Origin: Clostridia bacterium
GTDB lineage: Bacteria; Bacillota; Clostridia; Christensenellales; Aristaeellaceae
Length of the DNA: 32,815 bases
Direction of reading: 5' to 3'
Assembly: GCA_030535375.1 (NCBI GenBank)
Contig: JAUNJB010000007.1
Span: forward strand, 1 to 32,815
Shown: positions 1 through 6,348 of the stretch, piece by piece
How positions within the stretch are numbered: position 1 is the stretch's first letter
Layout: the number at the start of each line of letters is the position of its first letter
Notes under the pieces: generated by a model
What the model was told of the DNA's origin: nothing
What the model saw: the letters and a program-made list of their open reading frames with translations, nothing else
Database searches by the model: none
Program-made: the position numbers and the translations under genes

Positions 1-548
1 CGGCGGTACATCGGGATGGTCAGCAGCATGATGGAAAAGACGATCACGCACAGCAGCGCGATGACGCCCGCGAAGATCAGCGCGCAGTCAAAGTCGATGG
101 TGAAGGCCATGATCATCGCGCCGAAGACCACGAACGGGGAGCGCAGCAGCAGGCGCAGCGTCATGTTGACGCCGGTCTGCACCTGGTTGACGTCGCTGGT
201 CATGCGGGTGATCAGCGTCGAGGTGCCGAGCGTGTCGATCTCGGTATAGGAGAGCGACTGAATGTGTGTCATGAGCACCTGGCGCAGCCTCGCGGAGAAG
301 CCGATGGCCGCCTTGGCCGCGAAGTATTGTGCCGTCACCGAGCTGAGCAGGCCCACGCCGCCCAGCGCCGCCATCAGCAGGCACATCCGCACAATATAGG
401 AACGATCGCCCGCGAGGATGCCGCCGTCAATGATTCTGGCGACGATCAGCGGCACGATCAGCTCGAATGAGGCCTCCAGCAGCTTGAACAGCGGGCCGAG
501 CAGGCATTCGCGTTCGAAGCCGCGAAGATACACAAACAGTTTCTTCAA
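1..548 (-). CDS. ABC exporter, N-terminal membrane domain (partial)
   Basis: This is the first 182 codons of an ABC-type exporter of the LmrA/MsbA/heterodimeric multidrug class; the rest lies beyond the window edge. The reverse strand reads LKKLFVYLRGFERECLLGP and then hydrophobic helices, with the family-typical stretches LIVPLIVARIIDGGI and TLITRMTSDVNQVQ of the exporter transmembrane domain. No ATG is in the right place. The best start is the TTG at 548, seven bases after AGGTGG. A sigma-A promoter lies just upstream (595-623), and an imperfect CTAG dyad sits in the leader. Substrate cannot be inferred. Such exporters often come as pairs under a MarR-type regulator, which is not visible here. 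Confidence 0.85.
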   Translation of the reverse strand, partial: MKKLFVYLRGFERECLLGPLFKLLEASFELIVPLIVARIIDGGILAGDRSYIVRMCLLMAALGGVGLLSSVTAQYFAAKAAIGFSARLRQVLMTHIQSLSYTEIDTLGTSTLITRMTSDVNQVQTGVNMTLRLLLRSPFVVFGAMIMAFTIDFDCALIFAGVIALLCVIVFSIMLLTIPMYR

Positions 549-569
549 AAGACATCCACCTACTTTTAC

Positions 570-581
570 CTAGTATGCTAG
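570..581 (-). promoter_or_regulatory. Short dyad in the exporter leader (possible operator)
   Basis: CTAGTATGCTAG is an inverted repeat with one imperfect pair. It lies just after the expected transcription start and before the ribosome site. MarR-type repressors of drug exporters often bind such sites, but no regulator gene is in view, so the role is an inference. Confidence 0.3.
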
Positions 582-594
582 AGAAAACATCAAA

Positions 595-623
595 ATTATA
601 AGCCGAATTGCGCCGTTTGGCAA
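595..623 (-). promoter_or_regulatory. Sigma-A promoter of the ABC exporter
   Basis: On the reverse strand, TTGCCA (623-618) and TATAAT (600-595) are separated by 17 bases. The promoter lies 47 bases upstream of the TTG start and faces the exporter gene. Confidence 0.65.
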
Positions 624-692
624 TGCTTGACAGCAAATTTGGGCATCATGAAGATGTGTGTGGAAAGACGGAGGCGGTCAGAGCGGGCTGTG

Positions 693-721
693 TTGACAAA
701 TTAGGGTCATAAAGATATAAT
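693..721 (+). promoter_or_regulatory. Consensus sigma-A promoter of the degV gene
   Basis: TTGACA at 693-698 and TATAAT at 716-721 are both perfect consensus hexamers with a 17-base spacer. The promoter faces the DegV gene that starts at 802. Confidence 0.85.
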
Positions 722-801
722 AAATTTAACAATTTACAGCGTTGTGCAGGCGTATGCGGCCGTCCGACACGGGGCGGCCGCGCGGGAAAAGGGGCGGAAA
801 A

Positions 802-1674
802 ATGAAGGGAATCGTCGTGATGACGGACAGCAACAGCGGCATTGCGCCGGATGAGGCGCGCGCGCTGGGCGTAACGGTCATCCCGATGCCGTTTGTGATC
901 GACGGGGAGACATACCTGGAGGGGCAGACGCTCTCCGCTGAGCGGTTCTATCAGCTGCTTGAGGAGGGCAAAAGCGTGCAGACCTCCCAGCCCAGCCCGG
1001 GCGAGCTGATGGCGGCCTGGCAGGAGTTTACCGGCGCGGACATGGACGTCGTGCACATCCCGATGTCCAGCGCGCTCAGCTCCTCGTGCATGACGGCGCG
1101 CACGCTGGCGGAGGAATTTGGAGGACGGGTGCAGGTGGTGGACAACCGGCGCATCGCCGTCAGCCAGCGCCAGGCCGTGCTCGATGCGCTGGCGCTGATC
1201 CGCCGGGGCAAGAGCGCGCGGGAGATCCGCGATATTCTGGAGGCGGAGAGCGACGAGGCGAGCATCTACATCGCGGTGGATACGCTGGTCTATCTCAAGC
1301 GCGGCGGGCGGATCACCCCGGCTGCCGCGGCGGTCGGCTCGATCCTGGGGATCAAGCCCGTGCTGCAGATTCAGGGGGATAAGCTCGACGCGTTCGCCAA
1401 GGTGCGCGGCAGGGTGCAGGCCAAGCGTGTGCTCCTGCAGGCGCTGCAAAGGGACATCGAGGAGCGCTTTGCGGCGCAGATGGCGGCGGGCACGCTGGCG
1501 ATCCAGACGGCGTACACCGGCAGCGCGCAGATGAGCGATGAGCTGCACGAGGCCCTCTCAGAGCTGTATCCGGGCGTTGAAATCTACTCCACGGCGCTGC
1601 CGCTGAGCATTGCCTGCCACACCGGACCGGGCGCGTTCGGCGTGGGCTGCACGAAGCGGCTTGATGTGCCGTGA
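802..1674 (+). CDS. DegV family fatty-acid-binding protein
   Basis: This 290-residue protein belongs to the DegV (FakB-like) family, which binds a long-chain fatty acid; FakB members present it to the kinase FakA for phosphorylation. Visible motifs are TDSNSGI (8-14), TSQPSP (61-66), a serine-rich SSALSSSC loop, VDNRRIAVSQ, and DTLVYLKRGGRI from residue 160 followed by LGIKPVLQI. The start at 802 is chosen over an in-frame upstream codon because a GGGGCGG ribosome site precedes it and DegV proteins begin at this beta strand. No fakA is in the window. The SDR gene follows after 110 bases without an obvious terminator and may be cotranscribed. Confidence 0.92.
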   Translation: MKGIVVMTDSNSGIAPDEARALGVTVIPMPFVIDGETYLEGQTLSAERFYQLLEEGKSVQTSQPSPGELMAAWQEFTGADMDVVHIPMSSALSSSCMTARTLAEEFGGRVQVVDNRRIAVSQRQAVLDALALIRRGKSAREIRDILEAESDEASIYIAVDTLVYLKRGGRITPAAAAVGSILGIKPVLQIQGDKLDAFAKVRGRVQAKRVLLQALQRDIEERFAAQMAAGTLAIQTAYTGSAQMSDELHEALSELYPGVEIYSTALPLSIACHTGPGAFGVGCTKRLDVP

Positions 1675-1784
1675 GCGCGGAAAATGTGGGGCGCGGGCAG
1701 GGTTTTGGCCATGCATTGAAGAAGTATTCACATCAAGAATCGGCGCGCGGTCATTCCGGCGCGGATAAACGGAGGATGAGCAAG

Positions 1785-2633
1785 ATGGCATACGCATATG
1801 ACATTCCTTTTCATGTCGATCTGTCCGGGCGCGTGGCGCTGGTGACGGGCGGCAACGGCGGTATCGGCGGCATGTACTGCCGCGCGCTGGCGGCATGCGG
1901 CGCGACGGTGATCGTGCTTGGGCGCAATCTGGAGCGGTGCCGCAAGGTTGCCGATGAGATCACGGAGGGCGGCGGTCTGGCGGATGCGATCTCCGCGGAC
2001 GTGACCGACGAGGCGGCCATGCTGCGCGTGAAGGAGGAGGTCGCGGCCAGGTACGGCAGGATCAACATCCTGGTGAATGCTGCGGGCGGCGCGGTGAAGA
2101 GCGCCATGGTGCCGCAGGATCAGATGGCCGACGGCGGCGAGAAGACGTTCTTCGACGTGCCGGCGGACAATGTCCAGCAGGAGTTTGACCTCAACCTGCG
2201 CGGCACGTGGCTGCCCTGCAAGATCCTGACCCCGCTGATGCTCGGGCAGGATGGCGCCTGCGTGATCAACATCTCTTCGATGAGCGCGTATCATGCGCTG
2301 ACCCGCATTCCGGGCTATTCCGGCGCGAAGGCGGGCGTATCCAACTTCACGCAGTGGCTGGCGACGTATCTGGCCCGCTCCGGCGTGCGCGTCAACGCGA
2401 TCGCCCCGGGCTTCTTTGCCACGGAGCAGAATCACGCGCTCCAGTTCAATCCCGACGGTTCTCCGACGCCGCGCTGCAGGAAGATCATCGCGGGCACGCC
2501 GATGGGCCGCTTCGGCGATCTCAAGGAGCTGATCGGCGCGCTGCTCTTCCTGGTGGATGAGCGCGCGGCGGGCTTTGTCACCGGCGTCGTGCTGCCGGTG
2601 GACGGCGGATACAACGCGTATTCTGGCGTATAA
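1785..2633 (+). CDS. SDR oxidoreductase, D-mannonate oxidoreductase-like
   Basis: This 282-residue short-chain dehydrogenase has the cofactor motif TGGNGGIGG (21-29), an LVNAAGG strand, a catalytic serine in ISSMSAY, and YSGAK with Tyr178 and Lys182. The C-terminal part (FTQWLA, NAIAPGFFATEQN, TPMGRFG, GFVTGVVLPVDGGYNAYSGV) closely resembles, from memory, the YjmF/UxuB-type SDRs that interconvert D-fructuronate and D-mannonate in hexuronate catabolism. The start at 1785 lies nine bases after GGAGG; an ATG at 1776 abuts that site and is unlikely. No mannonate dehydratase or other uronate gene is nearby, so the exact substrate is an inference from family resemblance. Confidence 0.85.
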   Translation: MAYAYDIPFHVDLSGRVALVTGGNGGIGGMYCRALAACGATVIVLGRNLERCRKVADEITEGGGLADAISADVTDEAAMLRVKEEVAARYGRINILVNAAGGAVKSAMVPQDQMADGGEKTFFDVPADNVQQEFDLNLRGTWLPCKILTPLMLGQDGACVINISSMSAYHALTRIPGYSGAKAGVSNFTQWLATYLARSGVRVNAIAPGFFATEQNHALQFNPDGSPTPRCRKIIAGTPMGRFGDLKELIGALLFLVDERAAGFVTGVVLPVDGGYNAYSGV

Positions 2634-2848
2634 GGGCATGCGGAAATAATCTGATGCAGGCGAAAAGCGGGCACGGTGCCGGGCTGCGGAATTCCCTGGA
2701 GGATTTGGGCAGCTGCCCGGCGTAGCGCGGTGGGGCCGTCTTGCCAGACCACCGGGAAGCGAAGCGGCAGGGCCGTGCCATGCTTCACGGAGCATCGATA
2801 AAATAATAAGAGAGAAAAAACGGAGCTGTCAGGATAAGAATCCAGATA

Positions 2849-3099
2849 TTCTAAGAAAAAACTAAGTATTTGTGGTTGCCAAAGAGGTTTCCGTCTGTCG
2901 CCGTCCGTGACAAAAGCAGACGGATGAAACGGAAGACCCTTTGGCGGGGCGCTGGGGGACTGGAGCCTGCCGCCGCTTATGGCGGATCAAGGCAGGCGGG
3001 ACGTCGCGAAGCGCAGGGAGCGCTGAAAGCGCGGCTATGCGAGTTCCCCGGACAGTGCCTCAAAAAGGCTTGATTACTTAGAAAATTGCTTTCTTAGAA
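2849..3099. mobile_element. Small TIR-flanked element (MITE-like candidate)
   Basis: TTCTAAGAAA at 2849-2858 recurs in perfect inversion at 3090-3099. A second block, CTAAGTA at 2862-2868, recurs inverted at 3075-3081, in the same order. These two-part inverted ends enclose a GC-rich folded core without a credible gene, inside a convergent intergenic gap. That is how miniature inverted-repeat elements look. No clear target-site duplication is visible, and no second copy is in this window, so mobility is unproven. A free-standing structured RNA or a complex bidirectional terminator is the alternative. Confidence 0.42.
2879..3051 (+). ncRNA. Candidate structured RNA inside the 2849-3099 element
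   Basis: Several helices are mutually compatible. Helix 1 pairs CCAAAG (2879-2884), GGT and TTCCG (2886-2893) with CGGAA (2930-2934) and ACCCTTTGG (2936-2944): 14 pairs with one bulged base on each side. Helix 2 pairs CTGGGGGACT (2952-2961) with AGTTCCCCGG (3042-3051): ten pairs including two G-U. Inside helix 2 are GCCTGCC/GGCAGGC (2965-2971/2991-2997) and GCGCT/AGCGC (3020-3024/3028-3032, GAA loop). I recognise no known RNA family (not RNase P, SRP, tmRNA or 6S by motif). The strand is uncertain, since helices read on both, and no convincing promoter is seen. Confidence 0.4.
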
Positions 3100-3170
3100 C
3101 GCTTGGAATGATCCTGACAGTTCCGTTTTATTTGTGTGTCAGAGGGTTTTTCCATCAAAGGAGGAAAGAA

Positions 3171-3815
3171 TCACCGGGCAAGGCGCGCTCTGAGCGCGTC
3201 CACATCTCCGGCCTGTATGGCGCTGATGCTCCGCGCGATGTCCTCCCGGGGCCAATCCCACCAGCGCAGGCCGAGCAGCGCAGCGATGGTCTCTTCGGAA
3301 AAGCGCCTGCGGATCGGCCGGGCGGGCATGCCGCCGACGATCGTATAGGGCGCAACGTCGCGGGTCACCACCGCGCGGGCGCCGATGACCGCTCCGTCGC
3401 CGATGGTCACGCCGGCGAGGATCACGGCTTCGTAGCCGATCCACACGTCGTTGCCCACGACGATATCGCCCTTGTGATCCCAGGACGACGCGACGTCGCG
3501 GCGGTCAAGGCCCCATTCCTCATAAAAGAGTGGGAAGGGATAGGTGGACAGCGATCCGAGCGCGTGGTTCGCGCTGTTGAACAGAAAGCGCGCGCCGCAG
3601 GCGATGGAGCAGAATTTTCCGATCACCAGCCTGTCGCGGTTGATGGGATAGTGATAGAGCACATTGTTTTTTTCAAACGATGTGGGGTCGTTGACAAAAT
3701 CGTTGTACATGGTGTAATCGCCGACGGTGATGCCCGGATCGGTGATGACGTTTTTGAGATATACGGTCTGCCGGTCACCCGTGCGGGGATAGACGGCTGT
3801 TTCTGGAATCGTCAT
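3171..3815 (-). CDS. Vat/CatB-type xenobiotic O-acetyltransferase
   Basis: This 214-residue left-handed beta-helix acetyltransferase matches the hexapeptide-repeat family of VatA-type streptogramin and CatB-type chloramphenicol acetyltransferases, which use acetyl-CoA. Visible family marks are VGDYTMYND, VLYHYP, IGKFCSIACGA, NSANHALG with the expected catalytic His84, IVVGNDVWIGYEAVILAGV, DVAPYTIVGGMPARPI, and WWDWP near the end. The ATG at 3815 lies seven bases after AGGAGG. Many family members in environmental bacteria do not confer resistance, so a drug-modifying role is possible but unproven. A promoter with a dyad around its -10 lies upstream. Confidence 0.88.
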   Translation of the reverse strand: MTIPETAVYPRTGDRQTVYLKNVITDPGITVGDYTMYNDFVNDPTSFEKNNVLYHYPINRDRLVIGKFCSIACGARFLFNSANHALGSLSTYPFPLFYEEWGLDRRDVASSWDHKGDIVVGNDVWIGYEAVILAGVTIGDGAVIGARAVVTRDVAPYTIVGGMPARPIRRRFSEETIAALLGLRWWDWPREDIARSISAIQAGDVDALRARLAR

Positions 3816-3911
3816 AGGGGTTCCTCCTGCTGGGTTGATGTGTTCTGGCGACGATTCCAGATGTGACGATGCAGCGCTTCAAGGCACACCACCTCTGCTT
3901 TCCCGGCCTCC

Positions 3912-3941
3912 CTGGCCGTAAGGCGAGTATAGCACGGCCAG
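3912..3941. promoter_or_regulatory. Inverted repeat around the -10 (operator or terminator stem)
   Basis: CTGGCCGT (3912-3919) and ACGGCCAG (3934-3941) are perfect 8 bp arms around a 14-base centre that contains the -10 hexamer of the acetyltransferase promoter. A repressor bound here would block transcription. It also lies just past the 3' end of the anti-sigma gene, but no T-run follows, so a terminator role is less likely. Confidence 0.4.
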
Positions 3942-3954
3942 CGCGGGCGCGCAA
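3926..3954 (-). promoter_or_regulatory. Promoter of the acetyltransferase gene
   Basis: On the reverse strand, TTGCGC (3954-3949) and TATACT (3931-3926) are separated by 17 bases and face the acetyltransferase gene. The -10 hexamer lies in the loop of the inverted repeat at 3912-3941. Confidence 0.5.
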
Positions 3955-3958
3955 GCGG

Positions 3959-5221
3959 TCACCGTGCGCTCAGCGGGAATATCATCGCCTCCGCGAACGC
4001 ATCAAGCGTATCGGCATCGCCGGAGCCCTCCGCGCTCACGCGCAGGGCGGACGGGATGGAGGACAGGCCCGGCATGTCGATGTCGTATTCGCAGAGCCAT
4101 TGGCCGCCGGACTGCCGGACGCTGCCCGTGTCGCTTGAGAGCCAGTCCATGGACAGATACTCGACCGGGGCACCGGATTCGTCGCAAAGCGTCAGCCGTC
4201 CGTAGGTGTCGCAAAGGCTTTGCGCGGCCTCCCGCGTGTTTTGGTGAGGGATCAGCCGGAGCGTCAAGCGCGTGGAGAGCGGGGAGACGTCCAGCTCTCC
4301 GATCACGGCGACACAGTCCTCAAGGACGATGGGCGCATCCTGCATATAGCCGTATACGTCACCTTCCGGCGCGCGAAGCGGGAAGCTGAGCGTGAGCGAG
4401 GCCGTCACCGTCATCAGGGCCCCGGCGTCGCCGAGGACGCTGCCGGACAGATCGATCGGGGTGTATCCCTGCGCGATCCAGATGCCGGCATCCTGCTGAT
4501 CCGGCTCCGCGACGGTGACATCCTCAAAGCTCAGCACGGCGGCGATCTGATCCTCGATTTCGCCGCGTGACGCTTCGTCGTAACCGCTCAGGTCTTCGTG
4601 CATGCGCTCGTCGAGGATGACCAGCGGGCCGGACGGACGCAGGACGAGGAATTCGACGGACACCTCCGCCTCCCCGTCATCCAACGGTTCACGCAGCTCA
4701 CAGGTATTGCCCATGACGGCGGGATTGCGCTGCACGGGCAGCACGTCCAGATGAAAGCTGGGCACCCATTTCAGAAGGTCGTATGCGGCGTCGGCGCTCT
4801 CGCTTTGAATGCCGAGGCCGTCGACCGTCGTGCTGCGCACGGCCACGGCGGCGGGGCGCGCGGGCTGTTTGTTGTCAAGCTCGATGGCGTAAGAGAGCCG
4901 CCGGCCGTCAAAGACCATGCTCGTCACGGAGATCAGGATGCCGTCGGCCTCGCCGGAGGCGCTCACGGGCGTGACGAGCGCGTCGAGTCCGGCGCTGCTT
5001 TCGCCATAGCCCAGCAGCCAGCGCAGCACCTGCGGATAAGCGGCGGCGCAGGCGGCGGCCATCATCAGCGTCAGCAGGAGAAGCGCGAGTACGGGCGCCA
5101 TACGCAGGCGCGTGCGCGCGGGAGGGGGCGCGTCGGGCAGGGCGCCGAGCGCGGCATCCAGCGCGTTTCGGCAGCTGTCCGGCATGGGCGGAAAGGATCG
5201 CTTCAGGTCTTCGGGCGTCAT
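3959..5221 (-). CDS. Membrane anti-sigma factor candidate (DUF4179-like)
   Basis: This 420-residue protein has a cytoplasmic N-terminus of about 40 residues, a single membrane helix (about 42-62, VLALLLLTLMMAAACAA) and a long extracytoplasmic region. The stretch after the helix (YPQVLRWLLGYGES, then GILISVTSMVFDGRRLSYAIEL) resembles the DUF4179 domain of clostridial proteins encoded next to ECF sigma factors. The start codon overlaps the sigma gene's stop by four bases, so the two are translationally coupled. It most likely sequesters the sigma factor at the membrane and releases it on an envelope signal. No classical zinc anti-sigma motif is seen in the N-terminus, so the binding mode is open. 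Confidence 0.75.
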   Translation of the reverse strand: MTPEDLKRSFPPMPDSCRNALDAALGALPDAPPPARTRLRMAPVLALLLLTLMMAAACAAAYPQVLRWLLGYGESSAGLDALVTPVSASGEADGILISVTSMVFDGRRLSYAIELDNKQPARPAAVAVRSTTVDGLGIQSESADAAYDLLKWVPSFHLDVLPVQRNPAVMGNTCELREPLDDGEAEVSVEFLVLRPSGPLVILDERMHEDLSGYDEASRGEIEDQIAAVLSFEDVTVAEPDQQDAGIWIAQGYTPIDLSGSVLGDAGALMTVTASLTLSFPLRAPEGDVYGYMQDAPIVLEDCVAVIGELDVSPLSTRLTLRLIPHQNTREAAQSLCDTYGRLTLCDESGAPVEYLSMDWLSSDTGSVRQSGGQWLCEYDIDMPGLSSIPSALRVSAEGSGDADTLDAFAEAMIFPLSAR

Positions 5222-5694
5222 GGCTTTTCTCCTTCCTCGGTGAGTTCAAGGCGCAGCGCCGCACGGGCGCGCGCGAGCCGGCCGCGCACGGTGCTTCCTG
5301 GGAGGCTCAGAATGTCCGCGGTCTCCTCGACGGAATAGCCCTCGACGTAGTGCAGCACGGTCGGCAGGCGCAGCGGTTCGGGCAGGGCGCACAGCGCGTC
5401 AAATACGGGCGACTGGCGGATATCCGGCGGCGCGGCATGCTCCGGTATCGACTCCGTGAGCACAATGCGGCGCTGCCGCCTGTGCATGCTCTTGCAGACA
5501 TTGATCAGGATGCGCGTGATCCATGGGGAAAACCGGGTTTCATCGCGCAGTCTGCCGCGGCTTTCCCAGGCGCGAAGCACGGCTTCCCCCAGCGCGTCCC
5601 GGCAGTCATCCTCGCTTGCCAGCATGGTGCGCGCCACGCGGTAGAGCGTGCCGCTGTGTGCGGTGACCATCCGGGAGAATGTATCCTTGTTCAT
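5218..5694 (-). CDS. ECF-type RNA polymerase sigma factor
   Basis: This 158-residue sigma-70 family ECF factor has a region 2 (LYRVARTMLASEDDCRDALGEAVLRAW, continuing to FSPWITRILINVCKSMHRR) and a region 4 with LPEPLRLPTVLHYVEGYSVEETADILSLPGSTV and a helix-turn-helix ending GRLARARAAL. It directs RNA polymerase to a small stress regulon, probably including itself. The ATG at 5694 lies five bases after AAGGAGG. It is cotranscribed with the downstream membrane partner through a four-base overlap and divergently transcribed from the BlaI/BlaR1 pair. The signal is unknown. Confidence 0.92.
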   Translation of the reverse strand: MNKDTFSRMVTAHSGTLYRVARTMLASEDDCRDALGEAVLRAWESRGRLRDETRFSPWITRILINVCKSMHRRQRRIVLTESIPEHAAPPDIRQSPVFDALCALPEPLRLPTVLHYVEGYSVEETADILSLPGSTVRGRLARARAALRLELTEEGEKP

Positions 5695-5724
5695 GCGGGC
5701 CTCCTTGCTGTGTTCTACTTAATA

Positions 5725-5749
5725 GACGATTAAAGGGCGGAAAAACTCA
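5725..5749 (-). promoter_or_regulatory. Possible ECF autoregulatory promoter
   Basis: Reading towards the sigma gene, TGAGTT (5749-5744) and CGTC (5728-5725) are spaced 15 bases apart, with a CGTCTATTAA context. ECF promoters typically carry an AAC/GTT-type -35 and a CGTC-type -10, and many ECF genes are self-activated. No good sigma-A promoter is closer to the start. This is motif reasoning only. Confidence 0.4.
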
Positions 5750-5778
5750 CGCGTGATGGAAAAAATTCTTCAAAACGC

Positions 5779-5807
5779 TTGACAGACAATAAGACATAAT
5801 GTATTAT
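5779..5807 (+). promoter_or_regulatory. Sigma-A promoter of the blaI-blaR1-like pair
   Basis: TTGACA at 5779-5784 and TATTAT at 5802-5807 are separated by 17 bases and face the BlaI-type gene at 5964. The first operator copy overlaps the -10 completely. Confidence 0.7.
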
Positions 5808-5838
5808 ATAGACAACAACATAAGACAAGATGACTTAT
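5789..5838 (+). promoter_or_regulatory. Two-copy operator for the BlaI-type repressor
   Basis: The 19-base pattern ATAAGACANNATGNNTTAT occurs twice, at 5789-5807 and 5820-5838, with centres 31 bases (about three helical turns) apart. The first copy is a near-perfect dyad (8 of 9 pairs) around ACATAATGT; the second is weaker. The first covers the -10 hexamer and the second lies in the early transcript. BlaI/MecI/CopY repressors bind dyads with an ACA...TGT core, often in pairs, and usually repress their own gene, so these are very likely its autoregulatory operators. Confidence 0.65.
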
Positions 5839-5963
5839 AATCGTCGACCCCGGCGGGGAAAGCGGATGGATGGGCCGGTGAGGCCGGATGAAGGAGGGCG
5901 CGGCGTCGCCCGGCGCTTCGCGGGGGAAGGCGGGTTTGTACGAGCAAAAGGAGGAATTGCCCT

Positions 5964-6347
5964 ATGATGCGCAGACTATCTGACACCGAATACGAAATCA
6001 TGGACTTTGTCTGGAGCAGAACGCCGCCCTTCACCACGGCCGACGTGATGGAGGGGATCGGCAACGAACGGGGATGGAGGATGCAGACCGCTGTGACGCT
6101 GCTTGGCCGGCTGATGGATCGCGGCTTCATCCGCGCGGAGAAGGCGGCCAAAGGACGGGAACGGCTGTTTTATCCGCTGATCTCTCGGGAGGAATACCTG
6201 CAATACGAGACGGACAGCTTCATCGCGCACTATCACAAGCACAGCGTCGCCAGCCTGATCGGCTCGCTGCGGCGCGACCGGCTCACCGACAGCGATCTGG
6301 ATGAGCTCAGCGCGCTGGTGGAGCAGCTGCGAAAGGAGGAAGGGTGA
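5964..6347 (+). CDS. BlaI/MecI/CopY-family transcriptional repressor
   Basis: This 127-residue winged-helix repressor of the penicillinase-repressor family begins LSDTEYEIMDFVWSRTPPFT and carries MQTAVTLLGRLMDRGFI, the recognition-helix region, followed by a wing (KGRERLFYPLISREEY) and a C-terminal dimerisation helix. Family members bind dyad operators as dimers and are cleaved when the partner BlaR1/MecR1 protease is activated. AGGAGG lies nine bases before the first ATG (5964); a second ATG follows directly. It ends one base before the sensor gene's start codon, so the two are coupled. The paired operators at 5789-5838 are its probable target. Confidence 0.9.
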   Translation: MMRRLSDTEYEIMDFVWSRTPPFTTADVMEGIGNERGWRMQTAVTLLGRLMDRGFIRAEKAAKGRERLFYPLISREEYLQYETDSFIAHYHKHSVASLIGSLRRDRLTDSDLDELSALVEQLRKEEG

Positions 6348-6348
6348 G

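Larger units (their letters stand above)
2634..3170. other. Gene-free convergent gap of 537 bases
   Basis: This gap lies between the 3' ends of the SDR gene (+) and the acetyltransferase gene (-). I see no convincing coding region: a 67-codon frame at 2870-3073 lacks a ribosome site and lies over the folded core. The first 200 bases hold nothing I can name apart from an AT-rich stretch at 2796-2870. The rest is the element described at 2849-3099. Confidence 0.7.

Noticed and set aside
627..632. A second TTGACA upstream of degV
   Set aside because: No acceptable -10 lies 16-18 bases downstream; the promoter at 693-721 is complete.
2870..3073. 67-codon open frame over the folded element
   Set aside because: No ribosome site, odd Arg-rich composition, and it lies exactly across the paired helices; the structure explains the sequence better.
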